From the NCBI RefSeq assembly GCF_028657905.1, contig NZ_CP117781.1:2914001-2978000 (forward strand): DNA of 64,000 nucleotides, read 5' to 3'. Shown here piece by piece: positions 17,134 to 26,003 of this stretch (positions within the stretch are counted from its first letter, which is position 1; each line of letters begins with the position of its first letter). The position numbers and the translations under genes were made by a program. This DNA comes from Burkholderia sp. FERM BP-3421. GTDB lineage: Bacteria > Pseudomonadota > Gammaproteobacteria > Burkholderiales > Burkholderiaceae. Below the pieces are notes generated by a model. The model was not told where the DNA came from. It was given only the letters and a program-made list of their open reading frames with translations, and did not search any database.

Positions 17134-18105
17134 GTGATAACGACGCTTCTCTCCGCTTTTGTCATCGTGCTCGCGGCGCTCGTCGCGTTCACCTTTTACA
17201 CCGCAGGGCGCATCACGCGGCTGTTCCCGCCCGAGGGCAAGTTCATCGACATCGGCGCGGACCGCCTGCACTACGTCGACTACGGCAGCGGGCCGCCGAT
17301 CGTGCTCGTGCACGGCCTGTGCGGCCAGCTGCGCAATTTCGCCTACCTCGACCTGCGGCGGCTCGCGCAGTCGCACCGCGTGATCGTGGTCGACCGGCCC
17401 GGTTCCGGCCGCGCGACGCGCGGCGCGCGTTCGGGCGCGAACGTGTATGCGCAGGCGCGCACGATCGCGATGTTCATCGACGCGCTCGGGCTCGACCGCC
17501 CGGTCGTGGTCGGCCACTCGCTGGGCGGCGCGATCGCGCTCGCGGTCGGCCTCAACCATCCGCGCCAGGTCAGCCGGCTCGCGCTGATCGCGCCGCTCAC
17601 GCACGTCGAGACCGAGCCGCCCGGCCCGTTCCGCGGGCTCGCGCTGCGCTTCGCGCTGGTGCGCCGGCTGGTGTCGTACACGCTCGGCATCCCGGTGTCG
17701 ATCCTGCAATCGCGCAAGGCGATCGACATGATCTTCGCGCCGGAGCCCGTGCCGAAGGACTTCGCGGTCAAGGGCGGCGGGCTGATGGGCCTGCGGCCCG
17801 ACGCGTTCTATGCCGCCTCGTCCGACCTCGTCGCCGCGCCGGACGACCTGCCCGACATGGAGCGCCGCTACCCGTCGCTCGAGGTGCCGGTGGACATGCT
17901 GTTCGGCCGCGGCGATGTGATCCTCAACTGGCAGCGCCACGGCGAGGCGCTCAAGCGCAAGCTCGACAGCGTGAACCTGAAGGTGGTCGACGGCGGCCAC
18001 ATGCTGCCCGTCACGCAACCGAACGCGACCACGGAATGGCTGCGCGACGTCGCGGCCGCGCCGCGCGCGCAGGCGGAAATCCAGCCGGCCGGCCAGCCCG
18101 GCTGA
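17134..18105 (+). CDS. Alpha/beta hydrolase with N-terminal membrane anchor
   Basis: A 323-residue protein starting with GTG at 17134, overlapped upstream by an AAGGTGA ribosome-binding site. The first 25 residues form one hydrophobic helix (LLSAFVIVLAALVAFTFY), so it is probably anchored in the inner membrane. The fold signature includes the oxyanion HGLCGQ, the nucleophile elbow GHSLGG with the catalytic Ser, and the late VDGGHMLP with the catalytic His. It would hydrolyse the ester product of the upstream monooxygenase. It is separated from that gene by four bases. Confidence 0.9.
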   Translation: MITTLLSAFVIVLAALVAFTFYTAGRITRLFPPEGKFIDIGADRLHYVDYGSGPPIVLVHGLCGQLRNFAYLDLRRLAQSHRVIVVDRPGSGRATRGARSGANVYAQARTIAMFIDALGLDRPVVVGHSLGGAIALAVGLNHPRQVSRLALIAPLTHVETEPPGPFRGLALRFALVRRLVSYTLGIPVSILQSRKAIDMIFAPEPVPKDFAVKGGGLMGLRPDAFYAASSDLVAAPDDLPDMERRYPSLEVPVDMLFGRGDVILNWQRHGEALKRKLDSVNLKVVDGGHMLPVTQPNATTEWLRDVAAAPRAQAEIQPAGQPG

Positions 18106-18114
18106 CCGCGCGCG

Positions 18115-19317
18115 TCAGTCCGCCTGAATCGCGCGGCGCAGCGCCAGCGCGATGCCGCGCGCGGCCAGCGTGACTTCGTCGAGCGACGGGAACGACGGTG
18201 CGATCCGCAGGTGCCGGTCGTCCGGATCCCGGCCGTGCGGATAGGCCGCGCCCGCGGGCGTGAGCACGAGCCCCGCCTGCGCGGCCAGCTCGACCGTGCG
18301 CCGCGCGCTGCCGCGCGGCCCATACAGGCTGATGAAGTAGCCGCCCGCCGGCCGTGTCCACGAGACGTCCGGCACCCCCTCCAGCAGCTCGCCGAACGCC
18401 GCGTGCACCGCATCGAACTTCGGACGCAGCAAGGCGCGATGGCCGGCCATCAGCGCATCGACGCCGGCGCGGTCGCGCAGCGCGCGCACGTGGCGCAGCT
18501 GGTTCAGCTTGTCGGGGCCGATCGTGCGCACCGACACATGGCGCGCCCACCAGTCGAGGTTGTCCTTCGACGCGGCCAGGAAAGCAACGCCGCCGCCGCC
18601 GTACGTGACCTTCGACAGCGAGGCGAACACCAGCGCGCGATCCGGATGGCCCGCGGCCGCGCACGCGGCGAGCACGTCGGGCGTCGCGTGCGCGGTCGGC
18701 GTCAGGTGGTGGAAGCGATAGGCGTCGTCCCAAAACAGCCGGAAGTCGGGCGCGGCCGTCGGCATCGATGCGAGCCGCCGCACGGTCTCGGCCGAATAGA
18801 TCGCGCCGGTCGGATTGCCGTACAAGGGCACGCACCAGATGCCCTTGATCGCGGGATCGTCGCGCACCTGGGCCTCGATGAAGTCGAGATCCGGACCGTC
18901 GTCGCGCATCGGCACGTTGATCATGCGGATCCCGAGCGACGCGCAGATCGAGAAGTGGCGATCGTAGCCCGGCACCGGGCACAGGAACGCGATGTCGCGC
19001 CACGGCGCGCCGCCCGGCACGCCGAACAAGGTCGCGAATACCAGCGCGTCGTGCATCAGTTCGAGGCTCGAATTGCCCATCGCCGCGACCTGCGCCGGCG
19101 CGACGTCGAGCAGCGCGGCGCCGAACGCGCGCGCCTCCGGCAAGCCGAGCGGCAGCCCGTAGTTCCGACAATCGATGCCGTCGCGCGACAGATGGCCCGG
19201 CGCACCCGCCGCGTCGAAGCACGCGGTCGCGAGATCGAGCTGCTCGGGCGAGGGCTTGCCCCGCGACATGTCCAGGCGCATCCCCGACTGCATGAAGGCT
19301 TCATACGTCATCGTCAT
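18115..19317 (-). CDS. Class I/II aminotransferase
   Basis: The 400-residue PLP enzyme shows the expected order of motifs: VPGYDRHFSICASLGIRM, VPLYGNPTGAIYSAETV for cofactor contacts, FWDDAYRFHHL and the Schiff-base lysine in FASLSKVTYGGGGVAF. It resembles the aspartate-aminotransferase-like group annotated as Ic/MocR-related enzymes, without an HTH. It is convergent with the hydrolase gene (9 bp between stops) and divergent from a LysR regulator that probably controls it. Confidence 0.9.
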   Translation of the reverse strand: MTMTYEAFMQSGMRLDMSRGKPSPEQLDLATACFDAAGAPGHLSRDGIDCRNYGLPLGLPEARAFGAALLDVAPAQVAAMGNSSLELMHDALVFATLFGVPGGAPWRDIAFLCPVPGYDRHFSICASLGIRMINVPMRDDGPDLDFIEAQVRDDPAIKGIWCVPLYGNPTGAIYSAETVRRLASMPTAAPDFRLFWDDAYRFHHLTPTAHATPDVLAACAAAGHPDRALVFASLSKVTYGGGGVAFLAASKDNLDWWARHVSVRTIGPDKLNQLRHVRALRDRAGVDALMAGHRALLRPKFDAVHAAFGELLEGVPDVSWTRPAGGYFISLYGPRGSARRTVELAAQAGLVLTPAGAAYPHGRDPDDRHLRIAPSFPSLDEVTLAARGIALALRRAIQAD

Positions 19318-19432
19318 TCCCTAGCTCTCCGGCCGCGCGCGGCGTCTGGTTTCGATCGGCCCAGTATGCGCGCGCCCTTGCATTCAGACAAACGCGTTAT
19401 ATTGATCCTTTCAATCAGTTTTTCTGATAGCC

Positions 19433-20287
19433 ATGAAAGCCCTCGACCTCGATGTGCTGGCGATGGTGGTTGCCGTCGCCGATGCGGGCAGCTTCGTGCG
19501 CGGCGCGGCGCTCGTGCATCGCTCGCAGTCCGCGCTGAGCATGCAGATCAAGACCCTCGAAAGCGCGCTCGGCAAAACGCTGTTCGTGCGCGGCCCGCGC
19601 AGCGTCACGCCGACGCCCGACGGCCACACGCTGCTCGCCTACGCGCGCCGCATGCTCGCGCTGCGCGACGAGGCCTGGGCCTCGCTCGTGCATCCCGAGG
19701 TGAAGGGGCGCGTGACGATCGGCGTGCCGGACGACTATGCGTCGTCGCTGCTGCCGCCCGTGCTGCGCAAGTTCTCTGCCAGCTATCCACGCGTCGAGAT
19801 CCAGGTGATCGGGCTGCCGAGCAGCACGCTCGTGCCGCTGCTCAAGGACAACAAGATCGACCTCGCCTGCGCGACCCGCATGCGCGGCCTGCGCGGCGTC
19901 CCGATCCGCGCGGAGCCGATGGTCTGGGCCGGGCCGCCCGCGGGCGGCAAGGAGATCTGGCGCGAGCGTCCGCTGCCCGTCGCGCTGTTCGGCACGGGCA
20001 GCGTCGCGCGCGCGAACGCGATCCGTGCGCTGGAACGCGCGCGGATCCCCTATCGCACGTCCTACGAAAGCCCGAGCCTGATGGGCCTGTGCAGCATGGT
20101 CGAGGCCGGCCTCGCGGTCGCGCCGCTCGCGCGCTGCGCGGTGCCCGCGCACTTCTCCCAGCACGGGGCCGCGCACGGGCTGCCGCCGCTGCCGGACCTC
20201 GACATCGTGCTCGCGCGCAGCGCGCGATCGAACCGGCCGCCGTGCGATTTCCTCGCCGACCAGATCCTCGCGGAACTGCGCGCCTGA
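19433..20287 (+). CDS. LysR-family transcriptional regulator
   Basis: The 284-residue protein has the winged HTH (LDVLAMVVAVADAGSFVRGA, LVHRSQSALSMQIKTLESAL) and an effector domain with VTIGVPDDYASSLLPPVL. It is divergent from the aminotransferase gene with 115 bp between the starts, in which the AT-rich segment near 19390-19430 is the likely promoter and operator region. It probably controls the aminotransferase. Confidence 0.92.
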   Translation: MKALDLDVLAMVVAVADAGSFVRGAALVHRSQSALSMQIKTLESALGKTLFVRGPRSVTPTPDGHTLLAYARRMLALRDEAWASLVHPEVKGRVTIGVPDDYASSLLPPVLRKFSASYPRVEIQVIGLPSSTLVPLLKDNKIDLACATRMRGLRGVPIRAEPMVWAGPPAGGKEIWRERPLPVALFGTGSVARANAIRALERARIPYRTSYESPSLMGLCSMVEAGLAVAPLARCAVPAHFSQHGAAHGLPPLPDLDIVLARSARSNRPPCDFLADQILAELRA

Positions 20288-20698
20288 GCGCGCCGGACCC
20301 ATGCGCGCGCAACCATCGCGCGTCCTGCATGCCGATTGAAAACATGTGTCGCCGGGCCGGTACGGCACGTTTTCTGCTTGTTAAATCGGCGTGCGCCACG
20401 CCTTGATTCAGATCAAGCCCGTCGACCGGGATACGTCGCGGCAGGCATCGGTCAAATCGACCGACTGCGCCGCCGACGCCCATTCCGACGGGCCTGCCGC
20501 GCGGCCCGCCACGAGCGGCCGGCGCCCGTCGAGCACTTGCGCACGAGCGTTCGTCAGCCGCTTGTCATGCGGATCGTCAACCTTTTCGCGCTATAGTGAA
20601 ATGAACAATCAACCGCTTTATACACAAGCACCGCCGGCCGCCCGACCCTGCGCGCCGGCGGCCGTCGTGCCCACCCGCAGACAGGACACCCCGGGATC
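20288..20698. other. Intergenic region upstream of the signalling cluster
   Basis: No gene with convincing codon use is present in this 411-bp region. It contains an FNR/ANR box (20403-20416) and, further down, AT-richer sequence around 20560-20610 with a TATAGT-like -10, so it is best read as a regulatory region for the diguanylate cyclase gene. Confidence 0.5.
20403..20416. promoter_or_regulatory. FNR/ANR-type binding site
   Basis: TTGATTCAGATCAA is a perfect match to the FNR/ANR consensus TTGAT-N4-ATCAA. It lies 283 bp upstream of the diguanylate cyclase start and 116 bp past the LysR stop. It suggests oxygen-responsive control of the downstream signalling cluster. Confidence 0.7.
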
Positions 20699-22216
20699 AT
20701 GCGTATGCCCTCTGCCTCAGCCAGCCGCTGCCTGAACGCGTCCGCGACACGCCTGCTGACTCCGATGGGCGTCGTCATCTACGGCATGCTGCTGCTGGTG
20801 TTCGTCTGGGCGCTGTGCGCGCGGGTGCTGTACGAGTCGCGCCACGACGCGTACCAGCGCGCGCGCGAGAACGCCCGCAACCTGGTGCTCGTGCTCGAGC
20901 GCGACATCGCCCGCAACATCGAGCTGTACGACCTGTCGCTGCAGGCGGTGGTCGAGGGGGTCGGCGACCCCGAGGTAATGGCGCTGCCCGCGCCGATGCG
21001 CGCCAAGGTGCTGTTCGATCGCGCCGCGTCCGGCAAGTATCTCGGCACCATCTACGTGATGAACGAGTTCGGCGACATCGTGCTCGACGCGCACCAGATT
21101 CCCGCCCGCGCCGGTAATTTCGCCGATCGCGACTACTTCAGGTATCACCGCACCCACCCCGGCCGCGAGCTGTTCATCAGCGCGCCCTATGCGTCACGCA
21201 TGCGCAACGGCGCGCTGACGATCGCGCTCAGCCGGCGCGTGACGCGCGCCGACGGCTCGTTCGGCGGCGTGGTGGTCGGCACGCTCAGCATCGACTATTT
21301 CCGCGCGCTGCTCGACGGCCTGTCGGTCGGCCCGGGCGGCACCGCCGCGATCATCGAGACGAACGGCCTGATGATCAACCGCCTGCCCTACGACCGCGCG
21401 ATCGTCGGCCGCAATGTCGCGGATTCGCCGCTGTTCCAGCGCGCGATGGTCGAGAGCGAAGGCGCGTTCAGCGGCATCGCGTCGATCGACGGCACGAAGC
21501 GCCTGTTCGTCTACAAGCACCTGCCGGGACTGCCGATCATCGTCGACGTGGCGCCGGCGGAAAGCTACATCTATGCGGAATGGCACAAGCGGCTCGGGCG
21601 CATCACGCTGCTGCTGGTGGTCTTCAGCGCCGTGATCGTATGTGGTGCGCTGCTGCTCGCGCGCGAGCTGGGCTGGCGGCAGCTCGCCGAGTCGCAGCTG
21701 CGGCGGCTCGCGCGCACCGATGCGCTCACGGGCCTCAGCAACCGCGGCGCGTTCGACGAGACGCTGCACAGCGAATGGAACCGGGCCCATCGCACCGGCC
21801 GGCCGCTGTCGCTGCTGTTCGTCGACATCGACCAGTTCAAGCCGTACAACGATTACTACGGGCACCAGTCGGGCGACGACGTGCTCCGGGCGGTCGGCCA
21901 GTGCCTGCGCGAATGCGTGCGCCGCGCCTCCGACGACGTCGCGCGCTACGGCGGCGAGGAATTCGTCGTCACGCTGCCCGACACCGACGAGCAGGGCGCG
22001 ACGCTGATCGCGGAAAACGTCCGGCGCACCGTCTACGATCTCGAGATCGAACATGTCGGCAGCCCTTACGGCCGGCTCACGGTCAGCATCGGCGTGGTGA
22101 CGTCGCGCCAGGACAGCGCGCCGAGCGACGTCGCGCTCGTCAGGCTCGCCGACGCCGCGCTGTACCAGGCCAAGTCGATGGGCCGCAACCGGGTCTGCGA
22201 CACCTTCAGCGGCTGA
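20699..22216 (+). CDS. Membrane diguanylate cyclase with extracytoplasmic sensor domain
   Basis: The 505-residue protein has a membrane helix at about residues 22-42, a periplasmic dCache/PDC-type sensor (about 45-295, containing VMNEFGDIVLDAHQIPARAG and FADRDYFRYHRTHPGRELF), a second helix (about 302-322) and a GGDEF domain. The active-site signature is GGEEF at residues 418-422, and an inhibitory RxxD (RASD) lies five residues before it, so feedback inhibition by c-di-GMP is expected. It would make c-di-GMP in response to an external ligand. It is followed at 62 bp by the molybdopterin-fold gene and the hybrid kinase. Confidence 0.93.
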   Translation: MRMPSASASRCLNASATRLLTPMGVVIYGMLLLVFVWALCARVLYESRHDAYQRARENARNLVLVLERDIARNIELYDLSLQAVVEGVGDPEVMALPAPMRAKVLFDRAASGKYLGTIYVMNEFGDIVLDAHQIPARAGNFADRDYFRYHRTHPGRELFISAPYASRMRNGALTIALSRRVTRADGSFGGVVVGTLSIDYFRALLDGLSVGPGGTAAIIETNGLMINRLPYDRAIVGRNVADSPLFQRAMVESEGAFSGIASIDGTKRLFVYKHLPGLPIIVDVAPAESYIYAEWHKRLGRITLLLVVFSAVIVCGALLLARELGWRQLAESQLRRLARTDALTGLSNRGAFDETLHSEWNRAHRTGRPLSLLFVDIDQFKPYNDYYGHQSGDDVLRAVGQCLRECVRRASDDVARYGGEEFVVTLPDTDEQGATLIAENVRRTVYDLEIEHVGSPYGRLTVSIGVVTSRQDSAPSDVALVRLADAALYQAKSMGRNRVCDTFSG

Positions 22217-22278
22217 ACGCGGCCCGTAGGGCACAATAGGCGGACCGGCGCAGCGCCGCCAGCCCGTCGACGACCACC

Positions 22279-22815
22279 ATGCCCGAGCCGCATCCCGTCC
22301 CGCCCACCCGCGCCGCGCGATTCGCGCGCACCGCGCGCCGCCTCGCCGGCGCCACGCTGCTCGCCTGCGCGGGCGCGCACGCCGGTCCGCTGACGCTCGA
22401 GATCGGCGGCAACCTCGGCCACCCCCGCCGATCCGCGCAATCCCGTCTACCACTTCGACGAAGCCGCGCTGCTCGCGCTGCCCGCCGCGCGCATCGAGAC
22501 CTCGACCAACTGGACGCCGCGGCGCACCTGGCAAGGGCCCCGCCTCGAGGACGTGCTCGCGCGCGCGCCGGCGCGCACGGCAGCGCGATCAAGGTCTACG
22601 CGTACGACGACTACCGCGAGGAGATCCCGATGGCGCTGATCACGCGCTACCACCCGATCCTCGCGTACAGCGGCGACGGCAAGCGTCTGGCGCTGAGCGA
22701 CTTCGGTCCGCTCTTCATCGTGTTCCCGCGCGACCAGTATCCCGGCGAGCTGAGCGGCGTGACCAGCCAGCGCCGCTTCGTGTTCCACGTGCGCCGCATC
22801 GACGTCAAGCCATGA
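22279..22815 (+). pseudogene. Periplasmic molybdopterin-fold oxidoreductase-like protein, double frameshift
   Basis: A signal peptide (LAGATLLACAGAHAGPLTLE) and the C-terminal part (IKVYAYDDYREEIPMALITR, GPLFIVFPRDQYPGELSG) belong to the SUOX-like molybdopterin-binding fold often encoded just before hybrid kinases. The middle, about residues 49-98, is out of frame. The missing family sequence is readable in the next frame as NPVYHFDEAALLALPAAR and TSTNWTPRRTWQGPRLEDVL. The first shift is at the C5 run 22422-22426 (one extra base) and the second in the GC run 22557-22577. The shifts compensate, so the stop is normal; a true protein of about 178 residues is likely. The gene overlaps the kinase by four bases. 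Confidence 0.72.
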
Positions 22816-24629
22816 AATGGTTCACGCAGCCCGCCGGCGACCGGATGCTCGCATTCGTCGGCATCGTGCTCGCGGCCGTCACGGTCCTGTGGCTGTATTT
22901 CGGCTACGCGCTCGTCAGCCTCGCGCCGCCCAGTCTCACGGGGCGGCTCGAACAGCAGGAGAACTACTACGTCCCCGTCTCGCAGTTCGAGCAGGCCGCG
23001 CTCAAGGCCGAGGCGGCCCTGCTGCGCTACGGCGCGGGGCAGGAGGACTTCGACACCGTCGACGTGAAATTCCAGATCCTCAAGGCGAAGCTCGCGCGCC
23101 TGAGCGAGCCCTCGGATTCCACCTACCTGCTGTTGCAGACGCGCGGCTACACGGCCTCGGTCGAGCGGCTCGGCGACATCGCCTCGGACCTGGAACGCGG
23201 CCTCGAAGCCGCGCGCCGCGATCGCGCGGCGGCCATCCCGCTCGCCGGCCGGTTCCGCCTGATGGACGAACCGTTCGCCGATCTCGAGATGAACGTCGGC
23301 AACGCGGAGGGCCTGCTGCGCGACCGCATGTACACCGACTACACGCACCGCCGCCGTGCGCTGATGAGCGTGAGCATCGGCGTGCTGCTGGTGTTCGTCG
23401 GCCTCATCAGCGGCCTGGTGCTGAACGCGCGGCGCATGCGCGCGCTGATGCTGCGGCAGCGCGCGGTGCTGGTGCGCGAGCAGGAGGCCACGCACGCGGC
23501 GGCGGAAGCGGTCAATGCGCGCAACGCGTTCCTCGGCATGGTCGGCCACGAGCTGCGCACCCCGCTGCAGAGCATCACCGCAGCCATCGACGTGCTGGCC
23601 GACCGCAGCTTCCCGCCCGCCGACCAGATGATCATCAACCGGCTCGCGCGCGCGGCCGACCAGCTCGACGCGCAGATGAAGGATCTCACCGACCTGTCGC
23701 GGATGAACGCCGGCAAGCTCGCGCTGCGCCGCCAGTCGTTCGTGCCGCGCGACGTGCTGCTCGCGGCGATCGAGAGCGTCGCGGACCGGGCGCGGCACAA
23801 GGCGCTGTGGTTCGACAAGACGGTTCCCGACGACGAGGCGGTCTACGTGTCGGATCCCTACCGGATCCAGCAGGTCGTCACCAATCTGCTGACCAATGCG
23901 ATCAAGTACACCGAGCGCGGCGGCGTCGCACTGCACGCGGCGCTGCTGCGCGGCGAGCAGCGCGACCAGTTGTCGATCGAGATCGAGGACACCGGGCCCG
24001 GCTTCCCGCAGGAGCAGGCCGCCCGCATCTTCCAGCCGTTCACCCAGCTCGACGCGTCGAGCACGCGCCGCCACGACGGCGTCGGCATGGGCCTCGCGAT
24101 CGTGCGTGGCCTGCTGAACCTGCTGGGCGGATCGATCGCGGTCAACAGCACGGTCGGACGCGGCACGACCTTCCAGGTCGTGCTGCCGCTCGAGCGCGCC
24201 GCCGAGCAGGACGACCCGGCGCAGCGCGGCGCGCGCGCGCCGTATCGGCTCGCCGACAAGATCGTGCTCGCGGTGGACGACCAGGAGGCGATGCGCGAAT
24301 CGCTGCGCGCGATGCTCGCCGCGACCGGCGTGCGCTTCGAGCTGGCCGCGAGCGCGGACGAGGCGCTGCAGTTGCTCGCGCGCGGCCGCTTCGACGCGCT
24401 GCTGCTCGACATCAACATGCCCGACAAGGACGGGCTCTCGGTCGCGCGCTCGGTGACGGCGAGCGACGGGCCGAACCGGCGCACGCCGATCGTCGCGCTG
24501 AGCGCGGCCGGCCCCGAGACGCTGTCCGAGCCGGACCGCGACCTGTTCGAGCACTACCTGATGAAGCCGATCCGCACCGACGACCTGAAGCGCGTGCTCG
24601 ACGCGGTGTTCTCGCGCGGCGCGCCCTGA
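22812..24629 (+). CDS. Hybrid sensor histidine kinase with C-terminal receiver
   Basis: The 605-residue protein has a membrane helix (about 13-36), a periplasmic helical sensor of about 150 residues, a second helix (about 192-210), a HisKA/HATPase core and a receiver. The phospho-accepting His246 is in GHELRTPLQS; the N box is TNLLTNAIKYTERGG, and the G boxes are IEDTGPGFP and DGVGMGLAIV. The receiver's Asp533 lies in LLLDINMPDKDG. The start overlaps the molybdopterin-fold gene (ATGA). It is convergent with the response regulator gene, 9 bp apart. With the upstream periplasmic protein it may sense a redox or anion signal. Confidence 0.93.
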   Translation: MKWFTQPAGDRMLAFVGIVLAAVTVLWLYFGYALVSLAPPSLTGRLEQQENYYVPVSQFEQAALKAEAALLRYGAGQEDFDTVDVKFQILKAKLARLSEPSDSTYLLLQTRGYTASVERLGDIASDLERGLEAARRDRAAAIPLAGRFRLMDEPFADLEMNVGNAEGLLRDRMYTDYTHRRRALMSVSIGVLLVFVGLISGLVLNARRMRALMLRQRAVLVREQEATHAAAEAVNARNAFLGMVGHELRTPLQSITAAIDVLADRSFPPADQMIINRLARAADQLDAQMKDLTDLSRMNAGKLALRRQSFVPRDVLLAAIESVADRARHKALWFDKTVPDDEAVYVSDPYRIQQVVTNLLTNAIKYTERGGVALHAALLRGEQRDQLSIEIEDTGPGFPQEQAARIFQPFTQLDASSTRRHDGVGMGLAIVRGLLNLLGGSIAVNSTVGRGTTFQVVLPLERAAEQDDPAQRGARAPYRLADKIVLAVDDQEAMRESLRAMLAATGVRFELAASADEALQLLARGRFDALLLDINMPDKDGLSVARSVTASDGPNRRTPIVALSAAGPETLSEPDRDLFEHYLMKPIRTDDLKRVLDAVFSRGAP

Positions 24630-24638
24630 CGCCGCGCG

Positions 24639-25493
24639 CTACAGCGTGTTGAGGCGCTTGTTCAGTTCGGCGGCGAGGAGCGGCAGACGCGCGGGCTTTT
24701 CGAGCACGTTGACGTCGAACACCGTCATCACGCGCGCGATGTCCGATTCGTCGACATTGCCGCTGTCGAGCTGGCCCGTCAGCAGGAAGATCGGCGCGCG
24801 CGGCTTGTCGGAGGCGCGGATGTCCTTGATCGCGGCCTCCGCGGTCTCGCTGCCGAGCAGCCAGTCGAGCACGTAGGCGTCGAACACCGTGTGACGCATC
24901 GCATGGCGCAAGCTGCCCGCGTCATAGTAGGCCGTCGCGTCGAAGCCGCGCTCGTTCAGGTACAGGCAGATCGTGTCGGCGGTCTTCAGCTCGCCGCCGC
25001 CGTCGCCCAGGTCGTCGTCGACGATCGCGACCGACGGCTTGCCGCTGTCGGCGTGCTTCGGCCGGATCTCGATCAGGTCGACCGCGAAGCGCTGACCGAT
25101 CGGCGCGGCGTCGTGCGGATAGATGCGCCACAGCTCGCCCACCCGCAGCGCGACATACTCGGGCGGCTTGCCGCCCTTCAGTTCGTCGCCGATCCACGCG
25201 AGACAGGTGAGCAGCCGCGTGCCGACGTCGAGCAGCGCGACGCTCGGCTCGCCGCGCGTCTCCTCGCGCGGATCGACGAGCGCAAACACCGGCTCGCCGT
25301 AAGCGTCGGCCACGCCGCGGATTTCGCTGAAGGTCCAGGTGCTCTGGCCGCGCATCTTGCGGTGCGCCTGGGCGAAGCTCAGCAACAAGATGTCGGAAAG
25401 CGCGCGGGTCTGCTTCTGCTTCGGCACGCCGTGCCGTTCCATCAACTGCGCGACGCGGCTCGCGATCAACGCGTTGTCCTGCATGTTTTGCAT
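24639..25493 (-). CDS. Response regulator with N-terminal BetR-like domain
   Basis: The 284-residue protein begins at the ATG at 25493 (MQNMQDNALIASRVAQLM). Residues 1-65 form a helical BetR-like domain (LMERHGVPKQKQTRALSDIL), a putative HTH. The middle part is a small beta-rich region (YVALRVGELWRIYPHD). The C-terminal receiver starts at SVAIVDDDLGDGGGELKTAD and has the phosphoacceptor in AYVLDWLLGS and the Lys in VLEKPARLP. Output through a BetR domain rather than a C-terminal DNA-binding domain is unusual. It is tail-to-tail with the hybrid kinase and is its likely partner. Confidence 0.82.
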   Translation of the reverse strand: MQNMQDNALIASRVAQLMERHGVPKQKQTRALSDILLLSFAQAHRKMRGQSTWTFSEIRGVADAYGEPVFALVDPREETRGEPSVALLDVGTRLLTCLAWIGDELKGGKPPEYVALRVGELWRIYPHDAAPIGQRFAVDLIEIRPKHADSGKPSVAIVDDDLGDGGGELKTADTICLYLNERGFDATAYYDAGSLRHAMRHTVFDAYVLDWLLGSETAEAAIKDIRASDKPRAPIFLLTGQLDSGNVDESDIARVMTVFDVNVLEKPARLPLLAAELNKRLNTL

Positions 25494-26003
25494 AATCGGC
25501 TCATGTCCTCGTGTTCCGGGATGCGGGCCGGCGCCCTGCCATCGCCCCCCCGTCCGACGGCTTGTCGGACCGGGGTACGCGTGGATTCTAGAGGGACACC
25601 CGACGCCCGCACAGCCCGCCAGCCCACCCAAGATCGCCGCGACGCGACGAAAAACTCACGCGCCGAGAAATAATTCATCGCATATACATGCTTTATATGC
25701 AATGCATGAAAACGACATTCTCGCTTCATGCGATTTTCAATGCAAATTTGCGCCAAGAAGCCTCCCTCGCGTGCGACAGGCGTCATCTCGATGAAAAAAA
25801 GTATTGCGTTAAAAGAAATGGCGCGATCAGGGCGGCCGGAGCGACGGATTCGCCCCGCCGCGGGCCTTCGTCGCGCATCATTCAGGAATGCGTATCAGCG
25901 GCGCGACCGGCGCCGAATGCGGGCCCGGGCCGCCGACTTGGTAAACTGGCGGCGTGTACCGGCCATCGGGCCCTTGTCTTTTCTCTGTCTGTACTCTTCC
26001 ATC
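25494..26003. other. Intergenic, no gene seen
   Basis: Across these 510 bp no frame shows local codon bias. A-T-rich sequence at about 25665-25760, with repeated ATGCA-like words, may contain promoters. No terminator or repeat is convincing. Confidence 0.4.

Noticed and set aside
20391..20735. 114-residue frame upstream of the diguanylate cyclase
   Set aside because: Composition is not protein-like and it overlaps the FNR box and the cyclase start.
22647..24554. 635-residue antisense frame across the hybrid kinase
   Set aside because: The opposite strand encodes clear kinase motifs. The antisense product is of biased composition.
25728..26003. N-terminal extension of the zinc-finger gene
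   Set aside because: The upstream frame has no codon bias, and the conserved domain starts just after the ATG at 26004.
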